From: Prevotella sp. | Lineage (GTDB): Bacteria; Bacteroidota; Bacteroidia; Bacteroidales; Bacteroidaceae | DNA length: 64,000 nt | Assembly (NCBI GenBank): GCA_017402445.1 | Contig: JAFPME010000019.1 | Location: 1 to 64,000, forward strand | Direction: 5' to 3' | Part shown: positions 9,755 to 17,625 of the stretch, piece after piece | How positions within the stretch are numbered: position 1 is the first letter of the stretch | Layout: the number at the start of each line of letters is the position of its first letter | Position numbers and translations under genes: made by a program | The notes under the pieces: model-generated | Database searches by the model: none | Seen by the model: only the letters and a program-made list of their open reading frames with translations | Told to the model about the DNA's origin: nothing

Positions 9755-11593
9755 ATGAGCGACATCATTCAACTCCTTCCGGACAGCGTTGCCAACCAGA
9801 TTGCTGCGGGCGAGGTCATTCAGCGGCCTGCATCCGTGGTGAAAGAACTGGTGGAGAATGCGGTGGACGCTGGGGCAAAGCACATTGACGTGATTGTTGT
9901 GGATGCCGGCAGAACGACCATACAGGTGATTGACGACGGAAAAGGCATGTCGGCCACCGATGCCCGGCTATCGTTCGAGCGCCATGCCACGTCCAAGATA
10001 CGTCAGGCTGACGATCTTTTCGCCTTGCATACTATGGGATTCCGTGGCGAGGCTCTTGCCAGTATCGCAGCTGTGGCTCAGGTAGAACTGCGCACGCGTC
10101 TGGCCGACGATGAGGTTGGAACACATCTCACCATCTCTGGCAGTAAAGTGTTGTCGCAAGAGCCGGTGGCATGTCCCGCCGGCAGTAATTTTTCTATAGA
10201 GAATCTCTTCTTCAATGTTCCAGCACGAAGGAAGTTCTTGAAGTCCAATTCCACGGAGCTCAATAACATCCTTGCAGCTTTCGAACGCATTGTGCTCGTC
10301 AATCCAGACATCGCTTTTACTTTCTTCAGCAACGACACCGAGGTGATGAACCTCCGTGCGACGGGACTCCGTCAGCGCATCGTGGATGTTTTCGGCAAGA
10401 GAATTAATCAGGACCTGCTCCCCGTGGATGTTGAAACCACCATCTGTACCATCACGGGATTCGTAGGCAAACCGGAGTCTGCACGAAAGAAGGGCGCACA
10501 CCAGTATTTCTTCGTGAACGGACGTTATATGAGACACCCGTTTTTCCATAAGGCTGTCATGAGTGCCTTCGAGCGATTGCTTCCGCTCGGCGACCAGGTT
10601 CCCTATTTCATCTACTTCGACGTGCCTGCAGAAGACATCGATGTCAATATTCATCCGACGAAGACGGAGATTAAATTTGAGAACGAACAAGCCATCTGGC
10701 AGATTCTGTCGGCTGCCGTAAAGGAGTCGGTGGGGAAGTTCAACGACATCACTGCCATCGACTTTGACACGGAAGGGAAACCTGACATTCCCGTCTTCGA
10801 CCCTGAAAACAGGATAGCTCCCGCCCCGAAGGTCAACATTGATCCTCAGTACAATCCGTTCCGCCGCGCCACGGCACCTCGCCAGACAGGAAAAGCGCCC
10901 GAACAGTGGGAACAACTCTACGAAGGACTTCTGGGTGGTGACGCAACACCATCGGCAGCAACACCTGTCCAGACGGAAATCGATCTCGGACTGGACGACG
11001 ACGAAGCCTCGGACACAATCATTGCTGAGAAATCGCCCGTGCACTACCAGTACAAAGGGTGCTACATCATGACCGCCGTGAAGTCGGGACTGATGATTAT
11101 CGACCAGCATCGCGCGCATGTGCGTATATTATATGATATGTATATGCGACAGCTACAGAGCAAGACGGCCGCATCGCAGAAGGTCCTCTTCCCCGAAGTG
11201 GTACAGTTCCCACCCTCCGACGAAGAAGTGCTGCAGCGCGTGATGCCGGAGATAGAGCGACTCGGGTTCGAACTGACCGGACTTGGCGGAGGAAGCTATG
11301 CGGTGAACGGCGTGCCTGCCGGCCTGGATGGCCTGAACGTGTCGTCGCTCTTGCAGCAGCTTGTCTCGAATGCTGCCGAAGGCCTTTCTTCCCTTGGCGA
11401 CATGGTCAACCACCAACTTGCACTCTGCTTGGCCCGCAATGCGGCCATTCCCGTCGGACAGATTCTCACAAACGAAGAAATGGAACATCTCATCAACGAG
11501 CTCTTCCAGTGCGAGAATCCGAAATACTCCGCCGACGGCCGTCCGGTGCTCTACATACTGCGGCAATCCGAAATAGAAAAAATGTTAGAATAG
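9755..11593 (+). CDS. mutL: DNA mismatch repair protein MutL
   Basis: The protein has 612 residues. The N-terminal GHKL ATPase carries [17 protein letters not shown] and [11 protein letters not shown]; the transducer domain includes FFVNGRYMR; a variable linker at about 340-430 is followed by the C-terminal dimerisation domain. MutL links MutS-bound mismatches to strand removal. In nuclease-active MutL proteins the C-terminal domain contains DQHA-x2-E-x4-E. Here the matching segment is [12 protein letters not shown] (from Asp450), which lacks the two glutamates, so nicking activity is doubtful. It stands last in the envelope-gene cluster, separated by 85 bases from the small membrane protein. 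Confidence 0.97.
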   Translation: MSDIIQLLPDSVANQIAAGEVIQRPASVVKELVENAVDAGAKHIDVIVVDAGRTTIQVIDDGKGMSATDARLSFERHATSKIRQADDLFALHTMGFRGEALASIAAVAQVELRTRLADDEVGTHLTISGSKVLSQEPVACPAGSNFSIENLFFNVPARRKFLKSNSTELNNILAAFERIVLVNPDIAFTFFSNDTEVMNLRATGLRQRIVDVFGKRINQDLLPVDVETTICTITGFVGKPESARKKGAHQYFFVNGRYMRHPFFHKAVMSAFERLLPLGDQVPYFIYFDVPAEDIDVNIHPTKTEIKFENEQAIWQILSAAVKESVGKFNDITAIDFDTEGKPDIPVFDPENRIAPAPKVNIDPQYNPFRRATAPRQTGKAPEQWEQLYEGLLGGDATPSAATPVQTEIDLGLDDDEASDTIIAEKSPVHYQYKGCYIMTAVKSGLMIIDQHRAHVRILYDMYMRQLQSKTAASQKVLFPEVVQFPPSDEEVLQRVMPEIERLGFELTGLGGGSYAVNGVPAGLDGLNVSSLLQQLVSNAAEGLSSLGDMVNHQLALCLARNAAIPVGQILTNEEMEHLINELFQCENPKYSADGRPVLYILRQSEIEKMLE

Positions 11594-11621
11594 CGGAAAA
11601 ATGCAGAAAATATTAGAATTT

Positions 11622-11652
11622 GTTCTTTTTTTTTGAGAAAGAACACTTTTTT
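11622..11652 (+). terminator. Terminator after mutL
   Basis: The stem GTTCTTT/AAAGAAC is followed by AC and six T residues. The stem is AT-rich and the hairpin therefore modest, but it sits 29 bases after the mutL stop and just before the next promoter. Confidence 0.5.
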
Positions 11653-11660
11653 ATGATTTT

Positions 11661-11694
11661 TTTGTACGAGTTTTAAAAAAATATGCTAACTTTG
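11661..11694 (+). promoter_or_regulatory. Promoter of the OmpA-family gene
   Basis: TTTG (11661-11664), 22 bases, then TAACTTTG (11687-11694). The predicted transcript has a long leader of about 85 bases before ATG 11789, as is common for abundant outer-membrane proteins. Confidence 0.6.
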
Positions 11695-11788
11695 CACCGA
11701 ATTATATAACCTGAAAGGTTCAAGATGGTCGTTTTTTGAGAGAAATTGCTAGAAAGAACACATATATGATTATTTAATATAAAGGTTT

Positions 11789-13015
11789 ATGAAAAAAATT
11801 ATGGTAGTGCTTGCCTTGGCAAGCTTTTCATTGACTTCAATGGCTCAGGAGGAGGAAACTCCTACATTGAAGCACAGCGTGGCTACAAATTCGTTCTGGA
11901 ACAACTGGTTCGTTCAGGCGAATGGAACTTACACCGCTTTCTACTCTAACGAGGAGAAGCCGGCAGACTACTCTAAGAGTCCGTTCAAGCATTTCCGTCG
12001 CAGCTACGGTCTCTCCATTGCACTTGGTAAGTGGTTCACTCCCGGCATCGGTATGCGTACAAAGCTGTCTGGCTTCTGGGGTAAGAGTGTTCTCGGTAAG
12101 TATGGCCAGGATGCACGCATCAAGCGCCTCGGCATCAAGACTCCGAACGAGAATGGTTTCGTGGGTGAGAGCTACTGCAATGGTGTCAAATACTTCAACC
12201 TGCAGGAGCAGGTGTTGCTGAACGTTAGCAACATGGTCGCTGGTTACAACCCCGATCGCGTTTGGAACCTGATTCCTTATGCTGGTGTAGGTGGCGTTCG
12301 TAACTGCACATACAACACTTGGGAGCTCGCCGGTTCGGTCGGTCTGTTGAACACTTGGAAGCTGACCAACCGCCTGAAGCTGAACCTCGACATCAACTAC
12401 ACTATGTGTGGTGACGACTTCGAAGGCGAAGCCAACTCTTGGGGTGGCCACAAAGTGAAGAACCACGACCGCTGGATTGCAGCTGAAATCGGTCTGACTT
12501 ACGACATCAGCAAGACTAACGGTTGGGACAAGGTGCCCGATGTGGATGCTCTCAAGGCTCTCAACCAGGCACAGCTCGACGCTCTGAACGCACAGCTCAA
12601 CGATGCTAACAACGAGATTGGCCGTCTGCGCAACATGCTCGAGAACCAGCCCGAGCCCGCAACAGTTGTTGACAACACCGTTAAGGAGTTCATCACCACT
12701 CCGGTATCTGTCTTCTTCAACCTCGACAAGACCGAGATTGCTATCCTGAAGGACCTCGTGAACGTTCGCGCTCTTGCTAAGTTCGCTAAGGAGAACAACC
12801 GCAGCATCCTCGTAACAGGTTATGCTGATAGCGCAACAGGTAGTGAGAAGCACAACCAGTGGCTGTCTGAGAAGCGTGCTGAGCGCGTAGCTAACGAGCT
12901 CATCAAGATGGGTATCGAGCCTTCTAAGATCACAACCGCTGCTAAGGGTGGTGTTGATATCCTCACTCCGGTTGACTACAACCGTCGTGCTACTGTTCAG
13001 ATTACTGAGGAATAA
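11789..13015 (+). CDS. OmpA-family outer-membrane protein
   Basis: The 408 residues comprise a signal peptide (1-19), an N-terminal beta-barrel region (about 25-255, rich in alternating aromatic strands), a short coiled-coil linker (LNAQLNDANNEIGRLRNML, about 275-293) and a C-terminal OmpA peptidoglycan-binding domain (about 305-405). The last contains VFFNLDKTEI, VTGYADSATGSE and NRRATVQI. It probably anchors the outer membrane to peptidoglycan and may form a pore. Codon use is strongly biased (GCT, AAG, CGT), the pattern of a very highly expressed gene. It forms its own transcription unit with promoter 11661-11694 and terminator 13040-13070. Confidence 0.93.
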   Translation: MKKIMVVLALASFSLTSMAQEEETPTLKHSVATNSFWNNWFVQANGTYTAFYSNEEKPADYSKSPFKHFRRSYGLSIALGKWFTPGIGMRTKLSGFWGKSVLGKYGQDARIKRLGIKTPNENGFVGESYCNGVKYFNLQEQVLLNVSNMVAGYNPDRVWNLIPYAGVGGVRNCTYNTWELAGSVGLLNTWKLTNRLKLNLDINYTMCGDDFEGEANSWGGHKVKNHDRWIAAEIGLTYDISKTNGWDKVPDVDALKALNQAQLDALNAQLNDANNEIGRLRNMLENQPEPATVVDNTVKEFITTPVSVFFNLDKTEIAILKDLVNVRALAKFAKENNRSILVTGYADSATGSEKHNQWLSEKRAERVANELIKMGIEPSKITTAAKGGVDILTPVDYNRRATVQITEE

Positions 13016-13039
13016 TCCTTTACTGAATACAAAAAGAAT

Positions 13040-13070
13040 GGGTGTCTTTTTCAAAGGCACCCGTTTTTTT
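13040..13070 (+). terminator. Terminator of the OmpA-family gene
   Basis: Stem GGGTGTC/GGCACCC (one G-T pair) with a short loop, followed by G and seven T residues, 25 bases after the stop codon. Confidence 0.8.
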
Positions 13071-13118
13071 GTCTTTTCGTTGCCGTGAGGCGTATTTTCC
13101 TTGCCTGGTGCTGTCGGG

Positions 13119-13143
13119 TTTTGGTTTTTTTTGTGTATTTTTG
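13119..13143 (+). promoter_or_regulatory. Promoter of the ACT-domain gene
   Basis: TATTTTTG (13136-13143), followed by C, fits the -7 consensus. A TTTTG at 13119-13123 is a little close for a -33 box. It lies 26 bases before the start codon. Confidence 0.5.
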
Positions 13144-13169
13144 CACCGACAAAGAAACGAGTCTGTATT

Positions 13170-13595
13170 ATGATAGCGAAACAATTATCTATTTTTTTGG
13201 AAAATAAGAGTGGCAGTCTGACCGACGTCACGGAGATTCTCAGTCAGGCGCAAATCAACCTGTCGTCGATGAACATTGCCGACAACAGCGATTTCGGCAT
13301 CCTGCGCTGCATAGTGTCCGATCCAGAGAAAGCCTACAAAGTGTTGCGCGAGAACAATTTCGCCGTGAAGATGACCGATGTCATCGGTTTCACCTGCCCC
13401 AACACCGCCGGAGCTTTGGCGCGCGTCATGCGTTGCCTGTCGGAGAACGGCATTTTCATCGAGTATCTTTATTCCTTCAACGCCGGAGAGATAGCCAACA
13501 TCATCATACGTCCCACCGACCTGCAGCAATGCGAGCGTGTGCTCGAAGAAAACAAGGTGCATTTCATCGCTGCCGATGAGCTAAACCGGCTGTGA
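13170..13595 (+). CDS. Tandem ACT-domain protein
   Basis: The protein has 141 residues made of two ACT-like domains (about 2-65 and 70-138). The first begins AKQLSIFLENKSGSLTDVTE and the second VIGFTCPNTAGALARVM. ACT domains bind amino acids and regulate enzymes. Free-standing pairs like this occur widely in Bacteroidetes, often beside phenylacetate-CoA ligase genes, but no such neighbour is present here. The start at 13170 was chosen because it gives a full domain start right after a promoter. The ligand is unknown. Confidence 0.85.
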   Translation: MIAKQLSIFLENKSGSLTDVTEILSQAQINLSSMNIADNSDFGILRCIVSDPEKAYKVLRENNFAVKMTDVIGFTCPNTAGALARVMRCLSENGIFIEYLYSFNAGEIANIIIRPTDLQQCERVLEENKVHFIAADELNRL

Positions 13596-13714
13596 TGCCC
13601 GAGCGGCGTTTTCCTGTTTCCGGGCTTTCGTTCTCATCCTTTTCTTCACATCACGAACGGCACTCGACTTTCGCTTTCACACTGCGACTTGTTCCTGACG
13701 TTTGGCGAAAGCTC

Positions 13715-14105
13715 TGATCTGTCAATAAAAATGACCGGAAAAAACTGCTGAGATTTTTTACCGTTTTAGATGAAGGATCGTACTTCCGACGGTAATAAAT
13801 CCGAACAAAACCGAAGCTTCTTCCATCGCTTTTTTCAAAACGGCCCGTTTTACATCGCAAAACGGGCCGTTTTGCTTGTCAGAATGATTCATTTTGCTCG
13901 TTGAAATGGGCCATTTTGAAGCGTAAAATGAGCCATTTTAGAAGCGTCGGAATTGTAAAGAAAATACAAGTACTTTCGTTTCAGTGCATTATGACAGCCT
14001 CATATTTCGCGCGTACGCGTCCGTCTGACTTTTATTTTTGAACGATGGCCTTCTCAGAGGCCCAAATCGAACATTTTGTCCGATTATTTCACAATTCTGC
14101 GACGC
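13715..14105. repeat. Dispersed intergenic element, copy A
   Basis: This non-coding stretch aligns with 52747-53130 in the same orientation. From 13838 to about 14062 the two copies align without a gap: the first palindrome and the block beginning CTCATATTTCGCG are exactly 162 bases apart in both. Flanking similarity is weaker, from the shared CTGTCAA at 13719 to about 14105. It holds the phased array at 13838-13940, a variable 59-base segment, then the conserved block 14000-14062 with CGCGTACGCG and AACGATGGC. Short open frames crossing it are not conserved between the copies (an in-frame stop interrupts the common frame), so I treat it as non-coding. Confidence 0.85.
13838..13940. repeat. 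Five 15-base palindromes at exact 22-base spacing (array A)
   Basis: Units start at 13838, 13860, 13882, 13904 and 13926. Each is a near-perfect 15-base dyad separated by a 7-base spacer: AAAACGGCCCGTTTT, AAAACGGGCCGTTTT, AGAATGATTCATTTT, GAAATGGGCCATTTT and AAAATGAGCCATTTT. The arms change together (CGG with CCG, TGG with CCA, TGA with TCA). Spacers differ (ACATCGC, GCTTGTC, GCTCGTT, GAAGCGT). Confidence 0.9.
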
Positions 14106-14186
14106 CTCCGATTAACCGCATTTTGGTTCCGTGCGGTTCACGTCTCATCTTTTTTTTGTTAGAAAAACAAAATAAAGGAAGAAAAA

Positions 14187-14218
14187 TTTGGCTGTATGAA
14201 AAAAAAGACGTACCTTTG
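14187..14218 (+). promoter_or_regulatory. Promoter of tRNA-Val(UAC)
   Basis: TTTG (14187-14190), 20 bases, then TACCTTTG (14211-14218). The tRNA begins 20 bases downstream. Confidence 0.75.
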
Positions 14219-14238
14219 CATCGCTTTTGAAAAAGAGA

Positions 14239-14313
14239 GGGCGTTTAGCTCAGCTGGTTTAGAGCATCTGCCTTACAAGCAGAGGGTCGGCGGTTCGAAT
14301 CCGTCAACGCCCA
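14239..14313 (+). tRNA. tRNA-Val, anticodon UAC
   Basis: A full cloverleaf can be drawn: acceptor GGGCGTT with AACGCCC, D-arm GCTC/GAGC, anticodon stem TCTGC/GCAGA with loop CTTACAA (anticodon TAC), and T-arm GGCGG/CCGTC with loop TTCGAAT. The discriminator base is A. The CCA end is not encoded (CAA follows). A strong terminator follows at 14321. Confidence 0.97.
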
Positions 14314-14320
14314 CAATCGA

Positions 14321-14355
14321 GAATCTCCACCTTTTTGCGGTGGAGATTTTTTCTT
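14321..14355 (+). terminator. Terminator after tRNA-Val(UAC)
   Basis: A 10-bp stem (AATCTCCACC/GGTGGAGATT) with a seven-base loop, followed by a T-rich tail. Confidence 0.88.
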
Positions 14356-14417
14356 TTCCATATACGCATTGAGAGAAAGCAAAAAAAAACAGAGAAAAAT
14401 CTAAAAATGATGATGCT

Positions 14418-14451
14418 TTTGCAAGATTATCAGATTTAATGCTTATCTTTG
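14418..14451 (+). promoter_or_regulatory. Promoter of purB
   Basis: TTTG (14418-14421), 22 bases, then TATCTTTG (14444-14451). It implies a leader of about 90 bases before ATG 14549. Confidence 0.6.
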
Positions 14452-14548
14452 CAAACGATTATATAGTCGTTTTTGTCCCGCGTCGTGCGAGAGCATGAGC
14501 AGTGACTTTATCTACACACATATTATAATACGTATTAGGGAATTTGAT

Positions 14549-15898
14549 ATGAATCTTGATTTATTGACAGCCATCTCGCCTATCGATGGTCGCTATAGAG
14601 GAAAGACAGAATCTTTAGCTGCCTATTTTTCTGAGTTTGCGTTGATCCGTTATCGCGTTCTTGTGGAAATAGAGTATTTCATCACGCTTTGTGAGCTGCC
14701 TTTGCCCCAGCTGAAAGACTTCAGCAGCGATCTGTTTCCGCGTCTGCGCAGTATTTACGAAGACTTTTCCGAGACCGATGCCCAGCGCGTGAAGGACATT
14801 GAGAAAACCACGAACCACGACGTGAAGGCGGTGGAGTATTTCATCAAAGAGCAGTTCGACAAGATCGGTGGACTGGAGCCGTACAAGGAATTTATCCACT
14901 TCGGCCTCACTTCTCAGGATATCAACAACACGAGCATACCGCTCTCCGTGAAGAAAGCGCTCGACGAGGTGTATGTGCCGGCAGTGGAAGAGCTCATCAG
15001 TCAGCTGGAAGCCTACGCCGACGAGTGGGAGCACGTGCCCATGCTGGCCAAGACGCACGGGCAGCCGGCGTCGCCAACCCGTCTGGGAAAGGAGGTGCGT
15101 GTCTTCGTCTACCGCCTGCAGACGCAGTTGGACAGCCTGAAGTCGGTGACGCTCACTGCCAAGTTCGGCGGTGCCACGGGCAATTTCAACGCCCACCATG
15201 TGGCCTATCCTCAGTACAACTGGCGCGACTTCGGCAACCGATTCGTCGCCGAGAAACTGGGTCTGCAGCGCGAGCAGTGGACGACGCAGATTTCCAACTA
15301 CGACCAGTTGGGAGCTTGTTTCGATGCCATCCGCCGTCTCAACACGGTGATTATCGACCTCGACCGCGATTTCTGGATGTATATCTCGATGGAATACTTC
15401 AAGCAGAAAATCAAGGCAGGCGAAGTGGGCAGCAGCGCGATGCCCCACAAGGTGAACCCTATCGACTTTGAGAACTCTGAAGGAAACCTCGGACTGGCCA
15501 ATGCCGTCCTGCAGTTCCTTGCGCAGAAGCTGCCCGTGAGCCGTTTGCAGCGCGACCTGACCGACAGTACGGTGCTCCGCAACGTGGGTGTTCCGCTCGG
15601 TCACGGACTTATTGCCATTCAGAGCACGCTGAAGGGACTGCGCAAGCTGATCCTGAACGAAGAGAAGCTGCGCGAGGACCTGGAGAACACGTGGGCCGTG
15701 GTGGCTGAAGCCATCCAGACCATCCTGCGTCGTGAAGCCTATCCGCATCCCTACGAAGCGCTGAAGGCGCTGACGCGGACCAACAAGCACATGACGGAAG
15801 AGACCATCCACGAGTTCATCGGAACGCTCGATGTCAGCGACGACGTGAAGAAGGAGTTGCTGGCCATCACGCCCTGGAACTACACGGGCATTGAGTAG
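14549..15898 (+). CDS. purB: Adenylosuccinate lyase
   Basis: It catalyses two fumarate-releasing steps in purine synthesis (SAICAR to AICAR and adenylosuccinate to AMP). The 449 residues carry the family signature SSAMPHKVNPIDFEN (Ser295 onward), which includes the catalytic serine loop, plus TTNHDVKAVEYF and FGLTSQDINNT. The length matches the family (about 450). An upstream in-frame ATG at 14495 would add 18 unconserved residues, so 14549 (MNLDLLTAISPIDGRYRG) is preferred. It has its own promoter; a weak hairpin (TGCCTAA/TTAGGCA, 15909-15926) lies between it and the next gene. Confidence 0.97.
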   Translation: MNLDLLTAISPIDGRYRGKTESLAAYFSEFALIRYRVLVEIEYFITLCELPLPQLKDFSSDLFPRLRSIYEDFSETDAQRVKDIEKTTNHDVKAVEYFIKEQFDKIGGLEPYKEFIHFGLTSQDINNTSIPLSVKKALDEVYVPAVEELISQLEAYADEWEHVPMLAKTHGQPASPTRLGKEVRVFVYRLQTQLDSLKSVTLTAKFGGATGNFNAHHVAYPQYNWRDFGNRFVAEKLGLQREQWTTQISNYDQLGACFDAIRRLNTVIIDLDRDFWMYISMEYFKQKIKAGEVGSSAMPHKVNPIDFENSEGNLGLANAVLQFLAQKLPVSRLQRDLTDSTVLRNVGVPLGHGLIAIQSTLKGLRKLILNEEKLREDLENTWAVVAEAIQTILRREAYPHPYEALKALTRTNKHMTEETIHEFIGTLDVSDDVKKELLAITPWNYTGIE

Positions 15899-15985
15899 AA
15901 GTGATTTCTGCCTAAGCGATTAGGCATACATATTTTATATATTATTACAAACAGTATTTATTATTAAAAAAAGAGAGTAAGAACT

Positions 15986-17437
15986 ATGTCAGAAGAAATG
16001 GAAAACAAAACAGAAGGAATGTCTGCAGAGCAGCATCAGAACGAGGGTGGCCGCGAGGGTTATCGTACGTCATCAAGTTATCAGGGCTACAGAGCGCCCG
16101 GACGCAGTCCTCGTCCGCGCATCCATCAGCCCCGGCCTTACACCTCAAGAACGAACAACAACAATGAAGACGACGGCGGATTCCGTCCGGAAGGCTTCGG
16201 CGCCGGACTGCAACAAGGAGAAAACCAACAGCGCAGCTACAGACCCAGACAGGGCTACGGCCAGCAGGGTGGGGGATACCAGCCCCGTCAGAGCTATGGC
16301 GGATCGCGTCCGCAGCAGGGCGGCTACCGTCCCCGCTACAATGCCAACGAGGGAGAAGGTGGCTACCAGCCCCGTCAGAACTACGGCAGCCCGCGTCCGC
16401 AGCAGGGTGGATTCCGTCCGCGCTACAACAATAACGATGAAGAAGGAGGCTATCAGCCGCGCCAGAGCTACGGCCAGCCGCGCCAGGGTGGTTACGGCCA
16501 GCCGCGTCAGGGTGGCTACAACAGCCGCGGCGGCTACGGTCAGCAGCGTCAGGGTGGCTACAACAACCGTGGCGGCTACGGCGGACCGCGTCAGGGCGGC
16601 TACGGCCAGCAGCGCCAGGGAGGCTACAACAACCGCCGTCCCGGAGGCTATGATCCCAATGCGAAGTACAGTCTGAAGAAGCGCATCGAATACAAGGAGG
16701 AGAACTTCGACCCGACAGAGCCCATCCGCCTGAACAAGTTCCTGGCCAATGCAGGCATCTGCAGCCGCCGCGAGGCTGATGAGTTCATCGAGGCAGGAGC
16801 CGTGAAGGTGAACGGAGAGGTGGTGACCGAGCTCGGCACGAAGGTGATGCGCACCGACGAGATCCTCTTCCACGACACACCGGTCTCTTTGGAGAAGAAA
16901 GTGTACGTGTTGCTCAATAAGCCGAAGGACTACGTGACCACCAGCGACGACCCGCAGCAGCGCAAGACGGTGATGGACCTGGTGAAGAACGTGTGCCCGG
17001 AACGCATCTATCCGGTGGGGCGGCTCGACCGTAACACCACAGGTGTGCTGCTGCTCACCAACGACGGCGACCTGGCTTCCAAGCTGACACACCCGAGATT
17101 CCTCAAGAAGAAGGTGTACCACGTGTTCCTCGACAAGCCCGTAGAGCCTCAGGACATGGACAAGATCCGTGAAGGAATCGACTTGGAGGACGGCGAAATC
17201 CATGCCGATGCCATCGAGTATGCCAACGAAGGCACCGACAAGACGCAGGTCGGCATTGAGATTCACAGCGGAAAGAACCGTATCGTGCGCCGCATCTTCG
17301 AGAACCTCGGCTATCGGGTGGTGAAGCTCGACCGCGTACAGTTCGCAGGGCTCACCAAGAAGAACCTGCGCCGCGGCGACTGGCGCTTCCTGACCGAGAA
17401 GGAAGTGGACATGCTGCGCATGGGTGCTTTTGAATAA
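15986..17437 (+). CDS. RluB-type 23S rRNA pseudouridine synthase with long Arg/Gly/Gln-rich N-terminal tail
   Basis: The enzyme half (about 240-483) has an S4 RNA-binding domain (RLNKFLANAGICSRREADEFIE) and an RsuA/RluB/E/F catalytic domain with VGRLDRNTTGVLLLTNDGDL, whose Asp is the catalytic residue. It should convert uridine to pseudouridine in 23S rRNA; the exact site is not deducible. The first 225 residues are low complexity, with repeated RQGGYG, QPRQ and GGYNNRGGYG units, strongly basic and rich in Arg, Gly, Gln, Tyr and Asn. Such disordered tails occur in Bacteroidetes homologues and may bind RNA. Repeated DNA here could cause length variation between strains. Confidence 0.9.
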   Translation: MSEEMENKTEGMSAEQHQNEGGREGYRTSSSYQGYRAPGRSPRPRIHQPRPYTSRTNNNNEDDGGFRPEGFGAGLQQGENQQRSYRPRQGYGQQGGGYQPRQSYGGSRPQQGGYRPRYNANEGEGGYQPRQNYGSPRPQQGGFRPRYNNNDEEGGYQPRQSYGQPRQGGYGQPRQGGYNSRGGYGQQRQGGYNNRGGYGGPRQGGYGQQRQGGYNNRRPGGYDPNAKYSLKKRIEYKEENFDPTEPIRLNKFLANAGICSRREADEFIEAGAVKVNGEVVTELGTKVMRTDEILFHDTPVSLEKKVYVLLNKPKDYVTTSDDPQQRKTVMDLVKNVCPERIYPVGRLDRNTTGVLLLTNDGDLASKLTHPRFLKKKVYHVFLDKPVEPQDMDKIREGIDLEDGEIHADAIEYANEGTDKTQVGIEIHSGKNRIVRRIFENLGYRVVKLDRVQFAGLTKKNLRRGDWRFLTEKEVDMLRMGAFE

Positions 17438-17439
17438 TA

Positions 17440-17618
17440 GACCCACCCCTTGCCCCTCCCAGCAGGGAGGGGAAGGATGTGGTTCCGCGCTTCATTGCAG
17501 GCAGGAAAAAGATATCATATAAAACCGTATTGTTTAATCAATTTTATTATATAATGCTCACTATCTGCATTTGAGTCAATTGACTCCCCTCCATTTAGGG
17601 AGGGGCAGCGGGTGGGTC
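17440..17618. repeat. Inverted pair of REP-like palindromic elements between rluB-type gene and asnS
   Basis: The left unit (17440-17476) and right unit (17583-17618) are inverted copies: both read GACCCACCC, two or three variable bases, then GCCCCTCCC and its reverse complement GGGAGGGG. Each unit can fold on its own, and the two together can form a large stem around a 106-base AT-rich interior. The right unit ends 7 bases before the asnS start codon. There is no transposase gene. Confidence 0.8.
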
Positions 17619-17625
17619 TCATATT

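Noticed and set aside
11837-13231. Long minus-strand frame opposite the OmpA-family gene
   Set aside because: Same codon-bias effect in a highly expressed gene; no signal peptide, motif or promoter.
13838-13940. CRISPR array
   Set aside because: Units are palindromic with only 7-base spacers, repeats are not identical, and no cas genes are near. The same holds for 33869-34066 and 52869-52971.
14045-14230. A 61-codon frame before tRNA-Val(UAC)
   Set aside because: It overlaps the repeat element and runs through the tRNA promoter; no homologous frame exists in the other copy.
15909-15926. Hairpin after purB as a full terminator
   Set aside because: The stem is only 7 bp and there is no T-run, so it was mentioned only in the purB entry.
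16145-17446. Minus-strand frame opposite the pseudouridine synthase gene
   Set aside because: Its hydrophobic Val/Ala/Leu runs are a by-product of the GC-rich repeats; the plus strand has S4 and catalytic motifs.
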